Below are positions 1 to 12,869 of a stretch of DNA of 64,000 nucleotides, one piece after another. Positions within the stretch are counted from its first letter, which is position 1. Each line of letters begins with the position of its first letter. The notes under the pieces are model-generated. The model was not told the origin of the DNA. It saw nothing but the letters and a program-made list of their open reading frames with translations, and did no database searches. The position numbers were made by a program, and so were the translations under genes. Source of the stretch: Terfezia claveryi (Eukaryota; Ascomycota; Pezizomycetes; Pezizales; Pezizaceae); assembly GCA_015179025.1 (NCBI GenBank), contig WHUX01000004.1, forward strand, positions 868,001-932,000. The letters are read 5' to 3'.

Positions 1-592
1 CGGTTAGGGAGCTGAGGGTAACTTGCGCAGGGGTTGTGCTTCGATGCTGCTGCGCAGAACTGTGGAGGTGAGGGACTGGAGGCCTTGGGGTTGCTTTATG
101 AGGATTGTGGTTTACTTTTCGTGTACTTAGATTTTCAAATACCTGCATAAACTTGGACGGCGATGTTTTTCAGACTGTTATTTTGATGGGGATTGTTGAC
201 TTTTAAAGGAAAGAGATGTGGTGGAGCCAACGGGATGTTAGCCACTGTGGCGAAAAAGTCACCTAAGTAGGCACAGGGATTCTGAGGTTTTCATCTACCA
301 TCGCTGGAAAGTACGGTACTGCTTTGTCTCACCTGGGCTTTGTCTCCAAAAAGGTCACCTGACGGACGTATCAGTGACATGAGTAAAATGCACCTTGAAA
401 CATGGCTGACTGTTTCTTTGACCTGTTTCGGGGTGGTATTGAGAGGTTTTGTTTCATTTCTGTTCACACATATACCACACAAAGGATTCACGTTTAAAAC
501 AGACCTCTGATTTTCATTACGTTCCTGACACTCGTTAATATCTGTCGATTACCCCAAAGGTCATTCCATATATCCGGTGACATACCACAGCT
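1..592. other. Left-edge spacer, no gene recognised
   Basis: Mixed-composition DNA with only short open frames on either strand and no recognisable protein motif. It may contain the 5' leader of the gene starting at 593, or the tail of a gene lying left of the window. I see no repeat or RNA gene in it. Confidence 0.5.
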
Positions 593-3414
593 ATGGAGAA
601 AAAGAGCGTGATTCCGCGGCGGAAATTCAACGTCCCAGAGACACTGGTTATATCTCCCGTTCGCGATATTGTAGCCTCTGGGCCTGCATCGACTCCATTA
701 CCTCCACCACCGAAAGGGCACGGCACTCACACACGATCAAAGACGCTCACTTTGCAATTAGGCAGAGGTAGGGAGCCATCATTCGAGACGGGGACAGGAA
801 AAAAAAGGTCTCTCGCCCGGTCCAAGTACTGGACTGGAAGGGGTACCAGTGGGCTGCAGTCTCCCCGATTGCATGGGTTTTCGCCAAGGGAGGTGAATGC
901 CTTTGAGCAACGAAAGTCAATAGTGGAAAGTATTCCGGAAGAGGGTGATAGGAATGGAGAGGGCGAGGATGAGGCCAAAGGGGAAGGAGAGCAGTTAGCT
1001 TTTGACATGAGTGAGAGTGGCTTGGGGGGTCCAAAGCTGCTAACAGAAGATTGGGAAGCCTCCGATAGGGCAATTACGTCTCCAGCGCTGCCTGTAGGTG
1101 GTGCTGGAAATCCGGGGAGACTCTTCCCCACTCCCGATTGGCCGTTACCAATTCTGCCAGGCGTTGGAATTCTGCCAGACAGGTTATACCCCTCAGCAGC
1201 AACGGAGCCAGCCCCTCCTCATGGCAGTGATACGAATCAACATTATAAATCATTGGATGGATCCAGTATAACAGCTACGGGGAAGACTGCTCTACAAAAA
1301 CATACAGAAGGGTCCAATATCCTTTTACAGCAGCCATCTGTGATTGCGGTGGACAAAGAGCTACCACCTTCACCTGTATATTCCTGGCCGCGAGTATCCC
1401 CACTCCTACCTCCACCAGATTCACAGGGCAAATCAAGACTTGTATCGATAACGCCTAGTCTAGTAGCGGAGTTGGAAATAGAAGAGTCAGAAGGGGGAGG
1501 ATTTAGTGGGGAACAAACCAAAGGGCCTAATACACCCAAAACAAAACTAAGGCAGGCTTCTAGGAGGCGCGTGGTAGATGCACCGATATTAAGCTCATTT
1601 TCAACAGACACCGATACAGATTTTACAGAGGACGAACTGGAGGATGGACAAGGACAAGCAAATTATATCCCAATACAGACTGTGCCAGGGCAGCTTTTAA
1701 GTTTGGTTGAGATTGATGGCGGGGACCCGGCCATTGGGAGAAAGGGAAGTGTTAAGAGGAAACCCATATTGGGAAAATCTAAGTTGGCACAGGAGTGGGC
1801 AAAAAGGAGTAGCTATAGGAGTGATAGTGGGCAGAATAGCCCCAGCTATCCTACGCGAACCCAGGATAGGCCACGGTTGCTAGATACAAAGAGGGCGAAT
1901 GATACGCGACACGCACACCATCCCTTTGATCAAGAGAGCTCCGGAGCTTATCAGAAGCCATTGGGTGTGGCAGCGGTCTATGAAGCGAGAAGTTTGCAGC
2001 TCATGCCTACGAACCGCAGCAAGCAAGCGAAGTTACTTGGGTTCGGAGGTGGCACACGGGAGATTGGGAATATTGAACATGTGAAGGGCCTCGAAGGGGG
2101 AAATAGTGTCCAAATGGAACCTGAGAAAAGAAGTAGTAGGAGTGCAGCTACTGGGGAGTTAGATGGTATCGGAAGACGTGAAAATATAACGGGTGATGGC
2201 AATGGGAATCAATATGAAGGAGAGGGTTTTTTGGGGGTTCTTGTGACAAGGGAATTTGAGGTTGAAGTGATGGATACACCAACGGAGGTTCCAGCGGAGG
2301 AATTCAAACAAGAGAGAGTAGATTCAGACACCGATATGCAAACTGGAAGGAGGAGGAGGAACCTGAGTCTGAGCGGGCAGAGCTGGTTAGAAACAGAAAC
2401 TGCAAGCAACCCAACGGCGACAAACCCAGCTGCCAACAACAATACAGGCGGATGGAGTGATCTAGAGGCTGTAGAGTCGAGCATTGTGAAGGGAGAAGAA
2501 GCCACTCCACTTGCTGAGCACGTAAAAATACCGGAAAAACCCACAGCGGTCAACAATACCACGCCCCGGCTTCCAATATATAAGCCCCCCGATGAAATAA
2601 ATGATATACAAATTCACTCGTCCATACTTTCCACCTTGGCGATTCCGCCGCCTCCTCCTGGGCCTAAAGATATTACAGATATAGCACAATCCCGTACCAA
2701 AGCATCTCCGCCTCTGCTCCCACAGCATCCACACCAAATACCCCCTCGACCCCGGAAGCGGTATGTAACTCTTACCCTGAACCTATACCGGGGTCGTAAC
2801 GAACCACCCCGGACAACAAGAATCTTGATTCCCATTTCGTCTACAGCAAGAGGATATGATGACCAAAAGGTTTTCAGTAGAATCAAGAAGGAATATATAG
2901 CTATGACTGGGGGGGCGTGGAGGATATGGTGTGGATTAAGGGGGATAAAGTGGGTGGGGATCAATGAAGTTCGTATTTTAACTTCTATTATTCCTTCAAA
3001 AAAAAATCAAAAAGACCGAAGCTAATGCCCATTCCTGGGATGCAGCATTTAAAGCCAGCAAGACGCTTAGGATCACATTCAGCAAGCAATACTTCCACCC
3101 CAAGCCATCATATCCCTCTTGACCCAGCTCTCACGAGATCAGCAAGGTTGATTAAGTATATTAATAACCCGAAAACTGCACGCGGGCAGCGCGGGTACAT
3201 GGAGCTGCTTAGGGGGAGTATGGGCGGCCTCCGTCCTGCGACGTACTCTGTTGAGATCGTGGAAGACTGGATACCGTGGAAAGTCGGAGTGGTGGGAGCC
3301 GCACCCGTAGTGGGGAGTGTAGCGGCGGCGGCGGCATGGTACAAAATTGGGCACGGTGGGGGGAATATGGCGTTTCAGATTGGTATTCTGATTGCAATTC
3401 TGGGTTGGGGGTAG
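593..3414 (+). CDS. Large disordered protein with C-terminal membrane anchor (hypothetical)
   Basis: Function not recognised. The first frame opens at the ATG at 593 and runs about 800 codons to a TAA at 3023-3025. I propose a single intron, 2969-3045: donor GTTCGT, CTAAT branch-like site near 3022, acceptor GCAG. It joins phase 0 to the frame ending at 3414, giving about 914 residues. Residues 1 to about 700 are low complexity, rich in Ser, Pro, Gly, Glu and Arg, and look disordered. A more ordered block near residues 715-790 (start RKRYVTLTLNLYRG) is followed after the intron by a basic stretch (KTARGQRGYMELL), a SVEIVEDW motif, and two hydrophobic segments at about 868-890 and 899-914. From memory, fungal proteins with a disordered N-terminus, a VEVVEGW-like motif and C-terminal membrane helices exist in many ascomycetes, which supports joining the two frames. 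The alternative is two separate genes, since the second frame has its own ATG at 3025. Confidence 0.65.
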
Positions 3415-5759
3415 TGGGGACTTTGGTGTTACTGAGCTGAAGGGGATTGATTCATGTAGGAAATGCATCTCTCTTTATTCTGTGGTGAACAATGTTTAAG
3501 CGATATTGTATCTGTAACTAAATCTATTAACCATCTTGCTACGGCTTATAACAAAAGGGGTATGAAGAAATTCCGTTAGGTGAAACACCAGGGGGTTCCA
3601 TTATTATTAACATCGATAACAGGAGTGGGTTGGAAGTGATGTTGGCCAGGCTCAGTCCAACAATTTTGGCCCAGACCTATGACCGTGGTGCTTTCCCCTG
3701 GTAAACCACCTGGAGTTCCATGATTACGGAATACTGTACAAGCACCTTGCGCCGACCGAAATCAGCTGTGAATATTGGTGGCCGAGGTCTCTCCATGATG
3801 ATTGAGGATGCTGCAGAACAGAGAGGGGTTGGTTAAGGAGGAGTTGAGTGGGCCAAGTTGAGTAGGCCATATGTATCTTTTTATTATCATTATTTTCTGT
3901 CGCCCAGCCCAGCTTACACTTCAGCGTAACGACTACTGGTGCGACAGATGAGGAGGATTTTGCTGATTCCTTGAAACCTCTGAGAGTTGTTCATTTTGCA
4001 GAAGGTAGTGCGCCTAGTTAAAACAATCTCGTCTCCTTTGGCACTGATTTGGTATGGATATAGATAGATTGATACATATGAGTGGGGCCCCCTAGCGGGT
4101 CAGCGGCATACCTGGCCTATTTGGTGGGGAGGGAGTTCGATACACCTTGGGAAGAAGCCTACCAACCTTCTGGTCGAAACGACCTCTGAACCTAGAGGGG
4201 GTCTTTCTCTCCATGATGGTTGCGCGAAGGCCTGGTCAGCGAGGGTTCAAGCAGGGGGTTAACATGAGGGTTGAAAAGGAGTTGATGGGACCGAATTTGG
4301 TTGATTCAAAAGGAGCACTGGGAATTGTTTACTTTGCGGAAGCAAGTGTGCCATGAAGGTACCGAGGAGCCGAACGCCAACCAAGCTAGGCCGAACGTTA
4401 CCCTGAGCTCAGGTCCTAGTAACTTGTATTCTGCGTGCCACAGCTTGAAAGATCGTGGGGTAGAAATGCTTATTGTGGTCTTTGTGTAACGTAAGATTAC
4501 TTTATAGTAAATCTCTAGATCTACTTAGGACTTTTCTTAAACTTCAATATTTAGGGACGCCATGGTCATTGCAAACAAAAATACGAGTACCATATTCCCA
4601 GCTCTCCTTCTAGTGCTTGCTTGGAAACTTGCATCCATCTACGGGGGTAGGTAGGATCATTTTTGCGTTTGTAATTGAACGTTTGTATATACTCTTCATT
4701 TCCCGGTATATAATGCATGTGCTCGGTGCATCCTGTTTGCGGTTATATCTGGCACCCACAACTTCCTCCGTCGTGCTGAAGAAAGTACGGGATTGTAGTT
4801 GATGACCACAAGATGAATAAGTGGGTCAGTTTGGGTGGGCCAAAAGTACGGATGGCGAGGAGGTTGAAAGTTGAAGGTTGAGGTGGTCTTGTGGAGGATA
4901 AAGATAGATGTAGGATGAGGGAAGAGGAGAAGAGGCATATGAAAAAGGTCCAGAGTATGTGGAAACGCTGGGGTTAGAGATGAGGTGAGGGGGGTAGAGT
5001 TGAAAATCAAGACATTCTTTCCCTTTGTTGTTGTTCTCTTGGGGGGGGGGGGGGGGGGGGAATTAGATATTGGATATTGGGTATTGGGTATTGGGTATTC
5101 TCGCCACTATGATTCTTTGTTTTGCCAAAGGTCTTCAATACTCTAGTACTGTGCCTATGATTGCGGTGAAATGTTTATTATGGACCGTGTAACGTAGATC
5201 AGTCTGTATAAATCTCTTCCTAAATTTGAAGATACGGAGCATTATTGATTATTACATATAAAATGTGAGTGCCCGCGGCGCTAGTTGTCGCAGCATCATC
5301 GAAGAGCCGTTCAAACTCTGCTCGCAAGTTCAAGGAGCTACTGTAAAGTTCAAGCGAAGGCCCGGATTGAGGAGGTTTTTGGTGATTCTGTCCTTTTGCA
5401 TATGTACAGTATGTAGTGCCTTTTTTTTCCTTTTTTTTTTTGAAAAGGTGCATCTCTATACGGAGGTGCACCACAAAAGTCTTTTGCAAACATGATAAAC
5501 ATGTCGAAGCGTCGGTCACACTCAAGATTGCTGTTTTCAAGATTGCTGTTTTGGTTATACCCCTTATACCCTACGAATGTGTTCAATCGTACCTGCTGTC
5601 CTAGGCAGCCTTTGCTTTGCACTGTCCTGAGATGGTAGTGTTCAACGAAGTGCTAGCTCTCGTCCTGCTCAACTTGAGTCTCTCAGAGTCCATGATCCCG
5701 ACTATGTAGATACTCTGCGTTGGTCCTCCTAGCTCCTCGACCGGAACCCCCAACTGCAT
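3415..5759. other. Intergenic spacer, no gene recognised
   Basis: About 2.3 kb with only short open frames that show no domain, conserved motif or convincing intron structure. It contains a 20-base G run at 5041-5060, immediately followed by an imperfect hexamer repeat (TATTGG type, 5066-5098), and a short T-rich stretch near 5420-5440. The far right part presumably carries the promoter of the gene that starts at 5760. Confidence 0.5.
5041..5098. repeat. G20 homopolymer followed by TATTGG-type microsatellite
   Basis: Twenty consecutive G at 5041-5060 are followed within a few bases by about five imperfect copies of TATTGG/GTATTGG. The same hexamer occurs in short form near 12,197-12,232. A homopolymer of this length is prone to sequencing and replication slippage, so its true length is uncertain. 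Confidence 0.85.
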
Positions 5760-7974
5760 ATGCTGTCTTATACTATGAGGGCTCAGCTGGCCTTGATGCG
5801 TTGGGGTTCTGCTTTCTTCCTCCGTCTCATCGCCGTCACTTTCTTTTCGACATACCAGTCCCAGGTCAGCTCTATGCCGTTTATCTCCCCCCGAGGTGGG
5901 AATCTGGCAGAGACTCGGCCCCGAAATGCGGAGCCGTGTGTTTTGGATCAGAGAAACAAGAGCGTAGGGCATACAATTTTAGAAGGGTGGAGTGTGCCGG
6001 CAGTGGGCATGGGGATGTTTGTCTTGGTGGTAGTGAGTGGGATTTTGTCTGGTATGATTAAGCTCCGCTTTCTGCGGAGGGATATTTCATGGACTGTTAA
6101 ACTGATAAACGGCCCTTAGGTTTAACTCTGGGATTAATGAGCATCGACATGTAGGTATTTCTGTTTCCCTGACAAGTAGAAGTGCTGATGTTGGTTTGTG
6201 AATAAATAGGACGAGGCTCCATGTTCTATCAGTATCCGGAACACCGAAGCAAAGACGTATGGCAAATAAAATCCTCCCGGTGAAGAAATATCCATATTTC
6301 TTGCTCTGTATGCTCCCTTACATTTGCTTTAGGGTTCCGCCCATGCTAATAGTTGACACAGGTTCACTTTTGATTGCGAGTGTCCTGGTTAATGAGATGC
6401 TTCCCATCATGAATACGAAACTGTTTGGGGAAAGCTATAAGGCTCTATTCATTTCTGCGGCTTTAGTTATAGTTTTTGGAGAGATTATACCTCAGGCAAT
6501 TTTCCCTCGGTACGCTTTGGAGTTAGGTTCTACAATGATATGGTATGGAGCATCCAGTTACTCTGGTTTCTTGTTCTGGCTTTATTGACATAGGTCAGGC
6601 TCGTATACCTTTGCATGGTTGTTTGCTGTGTCCCTGCTGCGCTCCTATCAGGAGCACTCTACTATACCTTGAGAGGATCTGGAAGTACTCAGAATATGTT
6701 TAGTGCCGAGGAATTGATAACTTTTATCGAGCTACATTCCGAGGACCATATAAACGGAAATGGGGGAACTTTGGAGACTCGAACAGTTGCTCTGATACGC
6801 AATATCGTTGAAGCACAAGACAAGGTCGTTGGGGATGTTGCGAAGAAATTGGAAAGCGTCTATATGGTCAATGATCAATTGGAACTAAGCAAAGCGCGGC
6901 TACAAAAGATTCTTAGCTGGGGATTCTCTAAAATCCCTGTATACGAAACCGTTGCAGATGTGTACGAAGATTCAGGTTTACCCAAGATGCGGTTCTTGGG
7001 ATATGTCCAGATCAGGGTAAAGAGATGCCGTTCCCTGACTCTATTAAGTGGCTGACGGCAGGTAGAAACTATTTGGTCTGGACCTAGAAATCACGAAGAA
7101 TGTTCGGAGTATTGGCCTCACTCCATTACCAATCATCGACAAAGATCGACCACTCTATGATGCTCTTTCCATACTTCGATCAGGAAATTCCCGGTATCTA
7201 TTCCTTTGATATTAATTCAATATCTCTGACTGAGTTGTACTGAGTGCTAATACCACTAATAGTATGGCTCTGGTAGCAGATCCAACCGGGGAGATTCAAA
7301 GAGATATAGGATCAGCCCATAGGTTTTACCATGGACAATATACCAACCCACGCATACAGCTTGAAGTTGGAATGGGGCATTCAACACTCAGATACCTCCA
7401 GAATGATCTTTTATGGACAAATCACCCACAGGCTAAGCAGAAGGAGATTGTAGGCATCGTCACCATGGAAGATATTATGAAAGCACTTCTGAGGAAAACA
7501 GTAGGGGATGCGAGAAATTCGAACGTTTTGCATGAAAACAGAGACAGTGATGAGTGGAGGAATAGTGGAGATGCTGGTGACAGCAGTCCAACATTGAGAC
7601 CGTCAGGGCCTTTATCGATGTTCCACAAGCGCTCAACCATGACAACCGGGTCAAGTTCGTCCACAGCAATCTCCAGTACCCCATCTCAAGATGAGAGAAT
7701 GTACCCACTTGGGGGTTTAGACGTCGACATATTTGAGACAACGCAAAGAAGGCTATCTGTGGGAAGTACTTGGGACTCCCTTGAGAAAAGCCACAGTCCT
7801 CAGAGTCTTGACATCATCCAAAGTGATGGCACCGATCAGGAAGTGGCAGTTGAATTTGGAATTGGAACAGCAGTAGGCGGAGGAGCACACGTCATTGGCA
7901 CTCTGAGAAGAAGGTTTTCATTCGAAGACGGGGTTGATGAGAAAGGGGCGAATCTGTTGGAAGCGGAGAAGTGA
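5760..7974 (+). CDS. CNNM/Mam3-like membrane protein with DUF21 and CBS domains
   Basis: Belongs to the CNNM/CorC/Mam3 family (DUF21 membrane domain plus a CBS pair). Family members are linked to magnesium or manganese homeostasis; fungal Mam3 is vacuolar. I assembled seven exons: 5760-6051, 6120-6150, 6210-6307, 6362-6542, 6599-7016, 7066-7193 and 7263-7974, all with GT-AG introns of 49-69 nt and consistent phases, giving about 619 residues. Visible landmarks are a first hydrophobic segment running into LSGLTLGLMSID (about 93-104), SGTPKQRRMANKILPVKK, then FLLCSLLIASVLVNEMLP (about 137-155), ALVIVFGEIIPQ (about 170-182), MIWLVYL (about 199), the EELITFIELH segment, GFSKIPVYE in the first CBS, MALVADPTGE, and EIVGIVTMEDIMKALL in the second CBS (about 444-460). 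A Ser-rich tail follows. The start is the first in-frame ATG; ATG at 5775 is an alternative. The gene converges on COX13 with a 110-bp gap. Confidence 0.88.
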
Positions 7975-8084
7975 ATTCAATAAATACACGGTTTTATTTG
8001 ATATACGCAACATACCCTTCCACCTTGATATGCTACACAACTCTATATACGCGCCTATCCTCCGCAAACCTAAGATAGTGTTTA

Positions 8085-8733
8085 TTAGTCCTGCTTGTGG
8101 TAGTTGACACTGTCATTCCAGCTGTTGATTGTAAAATGGGGGTTAGCGGAATAATCCTTAAAACTGTAATGTATATACTTGAAGATAAAATTGAAGCAAA
8201 TTGGAAGGGCTCTTCATACAAGAGAGTCTTGTCACCATCGCCCCAGAAGAAGTTCTTAGAGCGGATGTTCTGATATGGGTACTCTGGCTTCTCCTCGATA
8301 GGGGTGTCATGAGCGACGTGATCCCAGTGCTCAGTCCAGAGGTTGTAGGCGTTGATGGAGGAGACGATCAAGGCCGGGATGACAATGCTGTGAAGGTCAG
8401 TGGATTGAAACCGAGGCGAGAATTCAGTGTACATCATACTAGATAGAGAGCTTGCGCCAAAGCTCTATCATATTACAGGTTAGCTAATGTCAACACACAA
8501 GCAATTGAATTGCGGTGGCGGCATCTGAGTCGTGAGTGGATGAACGTACCGGCAGTCTCAGCAGCGTGGTGCTTGGTAGCTACACGCTCCTTGATGAAGG
8601 CATTTTCGGCGGCGGCTTTGGCCTCACGGGTGGAGGTGTATGCGCGGCGAGCGGCGATGCGGAGGAGGGAAGCTGGCTGGTTCGCGCGGAGGGGGGCGCG
8701 GAGGAGTATTGCGCGAGCGGCGGAGGGGATCAT
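8085..8733 (-). CDS. COX13: Cytochrome c oxidase subunit VIa (COX13)
   Basis: Nuclear-encoded subunit 6A of respiratory complex IV, a single-pass protein of the mitochondrial inner membrane that contributes to complex stability and dimerisation. Four exons on the minus strand: 8733-8550, 8464-8440, 8387-8220 and 8121-8085, with GT-AG introns and matching phases, giving 137 residues. Residues 1-40 are Arg/Ala-rich without acids, a typical mitochondrial presequence (RIAARRAY). KHHAAETAELWRKLSIY leads into the membrane helix IVIPALIVSSINAYNLW; then come EHWDHVAHDTP, the family signature PEYPYQNIRSKNFFWGDGD, and a C-terminus reading TLFWNDSVNYHKQD. Length and motif order match fungal COX13. Exon 2 is only 25 nt, and without it the TAELWRKLSIY segment would be lost. 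The spliced product is intact, so the gene is very likely functional. Confidence 0.95.
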
Positions 8734-11700
8734 TGTTGTTGGCTAATGTAAGTGGTGATGAGTGGAGTTGTGAGGGGTGAAAGATGTTTCATGTTTGGCG
8801 TTAAGGGAGTCTAACCCGGGTGGGTAATTTCAGAACAATAGGATTGCTACGGGATTACCTACGGTGGTACCGGTAGCTTCTGATGATCAGATAACAGAAT
8901 CAGATAACGGTGGCTGGTCGTGGGTGGCGCACGTCGATGGCTTAGTGCAGCAACAGCATGCATCGCGCACCACAGCAGCTACATGCCCAACTCTCTACGC
9001 ATTTTCACTTACCACAGGTACTGGGTCAAAATTGTCCATGAGGAGGATGAGGAGGAGGGCACTACGGGCTGGACTATAGGGAGGGGTTGAGGGTGTAGTG
9101 GATTGCGCAGAAGCAAACATACCTAACTCAATAGAAGAGGTGGGGGCCAGCGGATTAAGGACGAGGGTAACCAGGGGGATAATATCAGGTAATAAAGATG
9201 TATACCAATTCTGCCCCACAACATTGACCGAATATCCTGCTAACGAGCCTACGACCATTAGGAGGCCTTTCCCGAGCTCATCAGGGAGGGGAGTTTGCAG
9301 ATAGCAAGACAGGATGTTTAACTAGGGGCATGATCTGTGGCACCTGAAACCTGCGGCATCCCATCTCCATCAGCGTCACGTTCGTGGGAAAGATATATCG
9401 ATATCCTGTACTAATTTTTAGGGGGGAGCCAGCTTATCTTATTTGCCACTATGGGATCTGTCCGCAGTGCATACTACGGTATGCTACTTAACCAGCCTAC
9501 GCTTCAACCAAAGCGGCTACCGAGTCCCAGAGCTCAGGGGGGGTAGAACTCTCTGTGGTGGTTGAGAGGAGGAGTCGGCTACCGAGGCGTAGAGCTCAAG
9601 GGGGGGAGGGGTGGGGTTGTAGAGCCCTCTGTGGTGGTTGAGGGGGAGGAGTTTAGGCATGCCGCGGTTGGAGGGTGTCATGGAGAAGAAAGTATGTGGC
9701 TTCTTCAAATCAGGTATTTATGGCTCAGATGCCTTTGCGATGCCAATGTGAATTCAGCCTCTAGCCCTCGGCATGGTCATTTGCCCCTCTTCTGCCAGTC
9801 ATGCTTTCTAACGGTTTGCATCTTCAAGCCACCTCAGCACCCTCTGCCACTTGCCACGTACTAATCAGTCTGTTGTCTATGGGGAGTTGCGATAACTACG
9901 AGGGTCTGATCGAGACTAGAGTTGCGAGGTCACGAACGCTACAAAAATATTAACCTGGGTATGACGCTACTCTTCCACCTCATTACCCCGAAATGCGCAT
10001 TCGCAATATCAACCCCGACACATCCAAGCACAAGTACCTACCATGGATCTAGTCTTATTTCACCCTTCTTGTTCCCTCTGACACGGCTTCTACCTGTTTG
10101 TACCAATCATGCAGATGCCTTTCAGACTATCAACCGCTGCACGACTTAGAACCACTACACAACTTGAACCGCTGCACAACTTAGCAGACGTCATTATTAG
10201 GCAACGTTTGCGAAAAATGCCTCGAAACGTTCACGTCCCCGGCCTCAATATCTACCTACATGCCTCAGCTCGCAAAAAGAAGGGGGCAGGTTTTAAAACT
10301 TCATCACCACCTTCAAGCGTGACAAACCCAGCAAGACATATTTCACTCCGCTCAATATATCCCTCATACCTTACTATTGGTACTTCACTGAGTCTCGTCC
10401 AGTTATTCGAAACAAGAGTTCAGGTTCTAAATGGTTGGCTATGAACCGCGGAGGATAATTTCTTGTTTGTATTGCCTACTTTAACTCCACTCAGCGGGTC
10501 CCTTACAGATAGATTATAAATAAAACTTATCTTACACCTGGTGGTTATATCCTCAAACCTGCGTTATGAATTCCCTTAGCAAAATAATTACTTCTTGATA
10601 ATTCATAGTCAACCTTCCCCAATTCTACCCTATCGATGTTCTCTAATTTCAACCCAACCTATTGAAGTTATCCAATTTCTGCTCAACATCATACAGTGAA
10701 CTAGCAATACTTATTTTAACTGCTGCCACATCCTCCAGACTTTCAGTTCATCCTGGTCCCTAAAGAAAATTCTCTGCAGCTTAAGCCATCAAAAGCTATG
10801 AAGTTCCGAACACGGGAAGACCCTGTCTTGCATATCAAATCCACACTGTTGCCCGGTTTGATCTCCGAAGATCCCCACGAAACCTCTTTAGTACCAGTCA
10901 TGCTCTGACCTTTGCTTGGATCACCATGCACATGTGTCTGGGGCGGCCTCCATGTTTACTGCCCACAGTCCTGGAGACCCTGGGTCTCCCTGATGGAGTC
11001 CGAGCGCCACTGTACAGACGGCCTGTGACTCCATTCCATTCGACCATACTGCCTAGGTGTTTCATTCTCCCATAGCTGGAGTTCAGGCTGTCGCTCTTCT
11101 GCTTGAGGGCGCTTGTCGCTGTCTTTGGGGGGACTGCTTTCCGTCAATTCAATCGGCTAGCGGAACGCATTTCGTGAACCCCATCATACGAGCCGTATGC
11201 AGGATTTTGAAAATCAATTTCACCAACTGTCTCACCCTATTTCCTCAGGGTGGTTGGGACAGTAAAGGCGATGCCATACAAGAGGCAGCTATGGACAGGG
11301 AAAGAGAGGGGAGAGATGGCGAATGACGAGGGAAATTCTGGTAATATCCTGGGATAGGGAGCGAGAATTTCCAGGGATATTAGAGGAATATTCATCTACA
11401 GATGAAGACAAGTCAGTTTATTGGGGGATCCCACTACCTATTCCAAATGGTTTTTTGGGCTTATCGATGTACCTCCCATACCTATCTCCAGTAATGTGGC
11501 CCTCGGCAAATCACGAATGCCTTTCGACAGAAGCGGAACGGGAATTACAGCGGAGACGAACGAGGAGCATAAGAAACTTACGGATTAATTTCTTGATACG
11601 ATGGGCTGGTTTTACATTATCATTTGCTATTTGATACACGAAGGGGAGACAGTATTTTTGATACGAAAAGTGGAGACAGTTGATAGTTGCTTCAATGTTG

Positions 11701-12860
11701 GCGGACTATGGTCGACGGGCTTGCAAACAGGGTTTCCTTCCTGTCCCTTTCTCCAATTCCTGCCTTCGGAGTAGTGTACAGTCTCATAGCATAGGACTTG
11801 GAAGAAAGACACACCTTCATATCACAGGAAGAGGGTTGTGATTTCTGGCAAGCATTTTGCGTAGAGGTTGACTGGCTGTGGATTTAGCATGTGGCTGTTG
11901 TGTAGGCTGAGAGGATCATTGCTAATAAGAGCTTCTGAATTTCTCATTTTGCGCAGACAGTGTCCTTAAATGAAACAATCCCGTTGTGTCATTTTTGCAA
12001 GCTCCCCCTTCAGCGTTGATTTGACATGGATATGATGTAGGGTTGAGGCCACCTTAAAACTTATCGCAGCATCCTGAGCCTAGATACTATAGATGTGTTA
12101 ACCATGAACCACTGTAAATAAACTTTTCCTTCCGAAGTTGAAAATGCATCACTCTACCCTCACAAGAATGTCACTTTCATATTGGCATGGTAGGGGGGTA
12201 TTGGGTATTTGATTGGACAATGGCTATTGGGATACAGTACGGATGCTCACCAATATTTCTTTCCCCCTTTCTCACATCTGCCTATGCATAGCGGCTGCAA
12301 TTCAAGGGCAAGACAGAACTATCTAGCCATCTCAATTCCCTCAGACTGCACGTTGTATGTACGAGGGCTCCGGTCTCGCCTGCTAAAGCGACTGGTCGTG
12401 CCAATTGTTTATACAGTGTAATGTTGATAAACTGCATAGCCCAAGTACATATCCAATAAAATTGGTGCATATTGATGCATATGCAGGTGTTCCAAGTAGG
12501 AAAGGGGAAAAGACTTTTAAATCTATATTCTAGGTGATTCTGCATATGTATTACTGTCCGCTGCATAAACTTACGTGCGATTCTCCCTCACCAAAACTGC
12601 AATGGCTTTCAAACAGCATGTTCTCCACTACAACAACGTTTCCCTATACATCAGCGACAACGAGGAGCATCAATAAACGCGGAGAAGTGCAACACTTTGT
12701 TTCGAGTGAAAGTCACCGGTTCTTAGAACACTTCGCACAGTATTTTTCAGGATGTCGGTTTACCGGATTGCTCGAGAGTTGCTTGCGTATTGTCCTCGTG
12801 AGTTTCATTTGAGGCGTGTTCATCATCGGTTTCGGTTAACCTATTCGCATCGTTCACTAT
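8734..12860. other. Gene-poor spacer
   Basis: Apart from the weak candidate at 8995-9320, I see no gene I can defend. An imperfect direct duplication of a G-rich block lies at about 9518-9571 and 9577-9650. A plus-strand frame at 11,323-11,634 (about 100 residues, ending near FLIRWAGFTLSFAI) has no recognisable domain and is left unassigned. Other open frames are short, overlap on both strands and look like chance. Confidence 0.45.
8995..9320 (-). CDS. Candidate spliced gene fragment, unknown product
   Basis: Weak candidate. A minus-strand frame reads through a hydrophobic stretch (LLMVVGSLAGYSVNVVGQ, WYTSLLPDIIPLVTLVLN) and is preceded near 9322 by a possible acceptor (CCCCTAG). Inside lies a plausible intron with donor GTATGT and acceptor CTATAG at about 9111-9063, and a further GTAAGT donor lies near 9014. 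No family is recognised and the outer exons are not resolved. It may be a membrane-protein fragment or a chance frame. Confidence 0.2.
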
Positions 12861-12869
12861 ATTCGCACT

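Noticed and set aside
727..2964. Minus-strand frames of 60-134 codons within the first gene
   Set aside because: They are shadows of the 800-codon plus-strand frame, with proline/serine-rich composition from complementary codons.
8201..8751. Plus-strand frames opposite COX13
   Set aside because: They lie antisense to well-supported COX13 exons and have no motif of their own.
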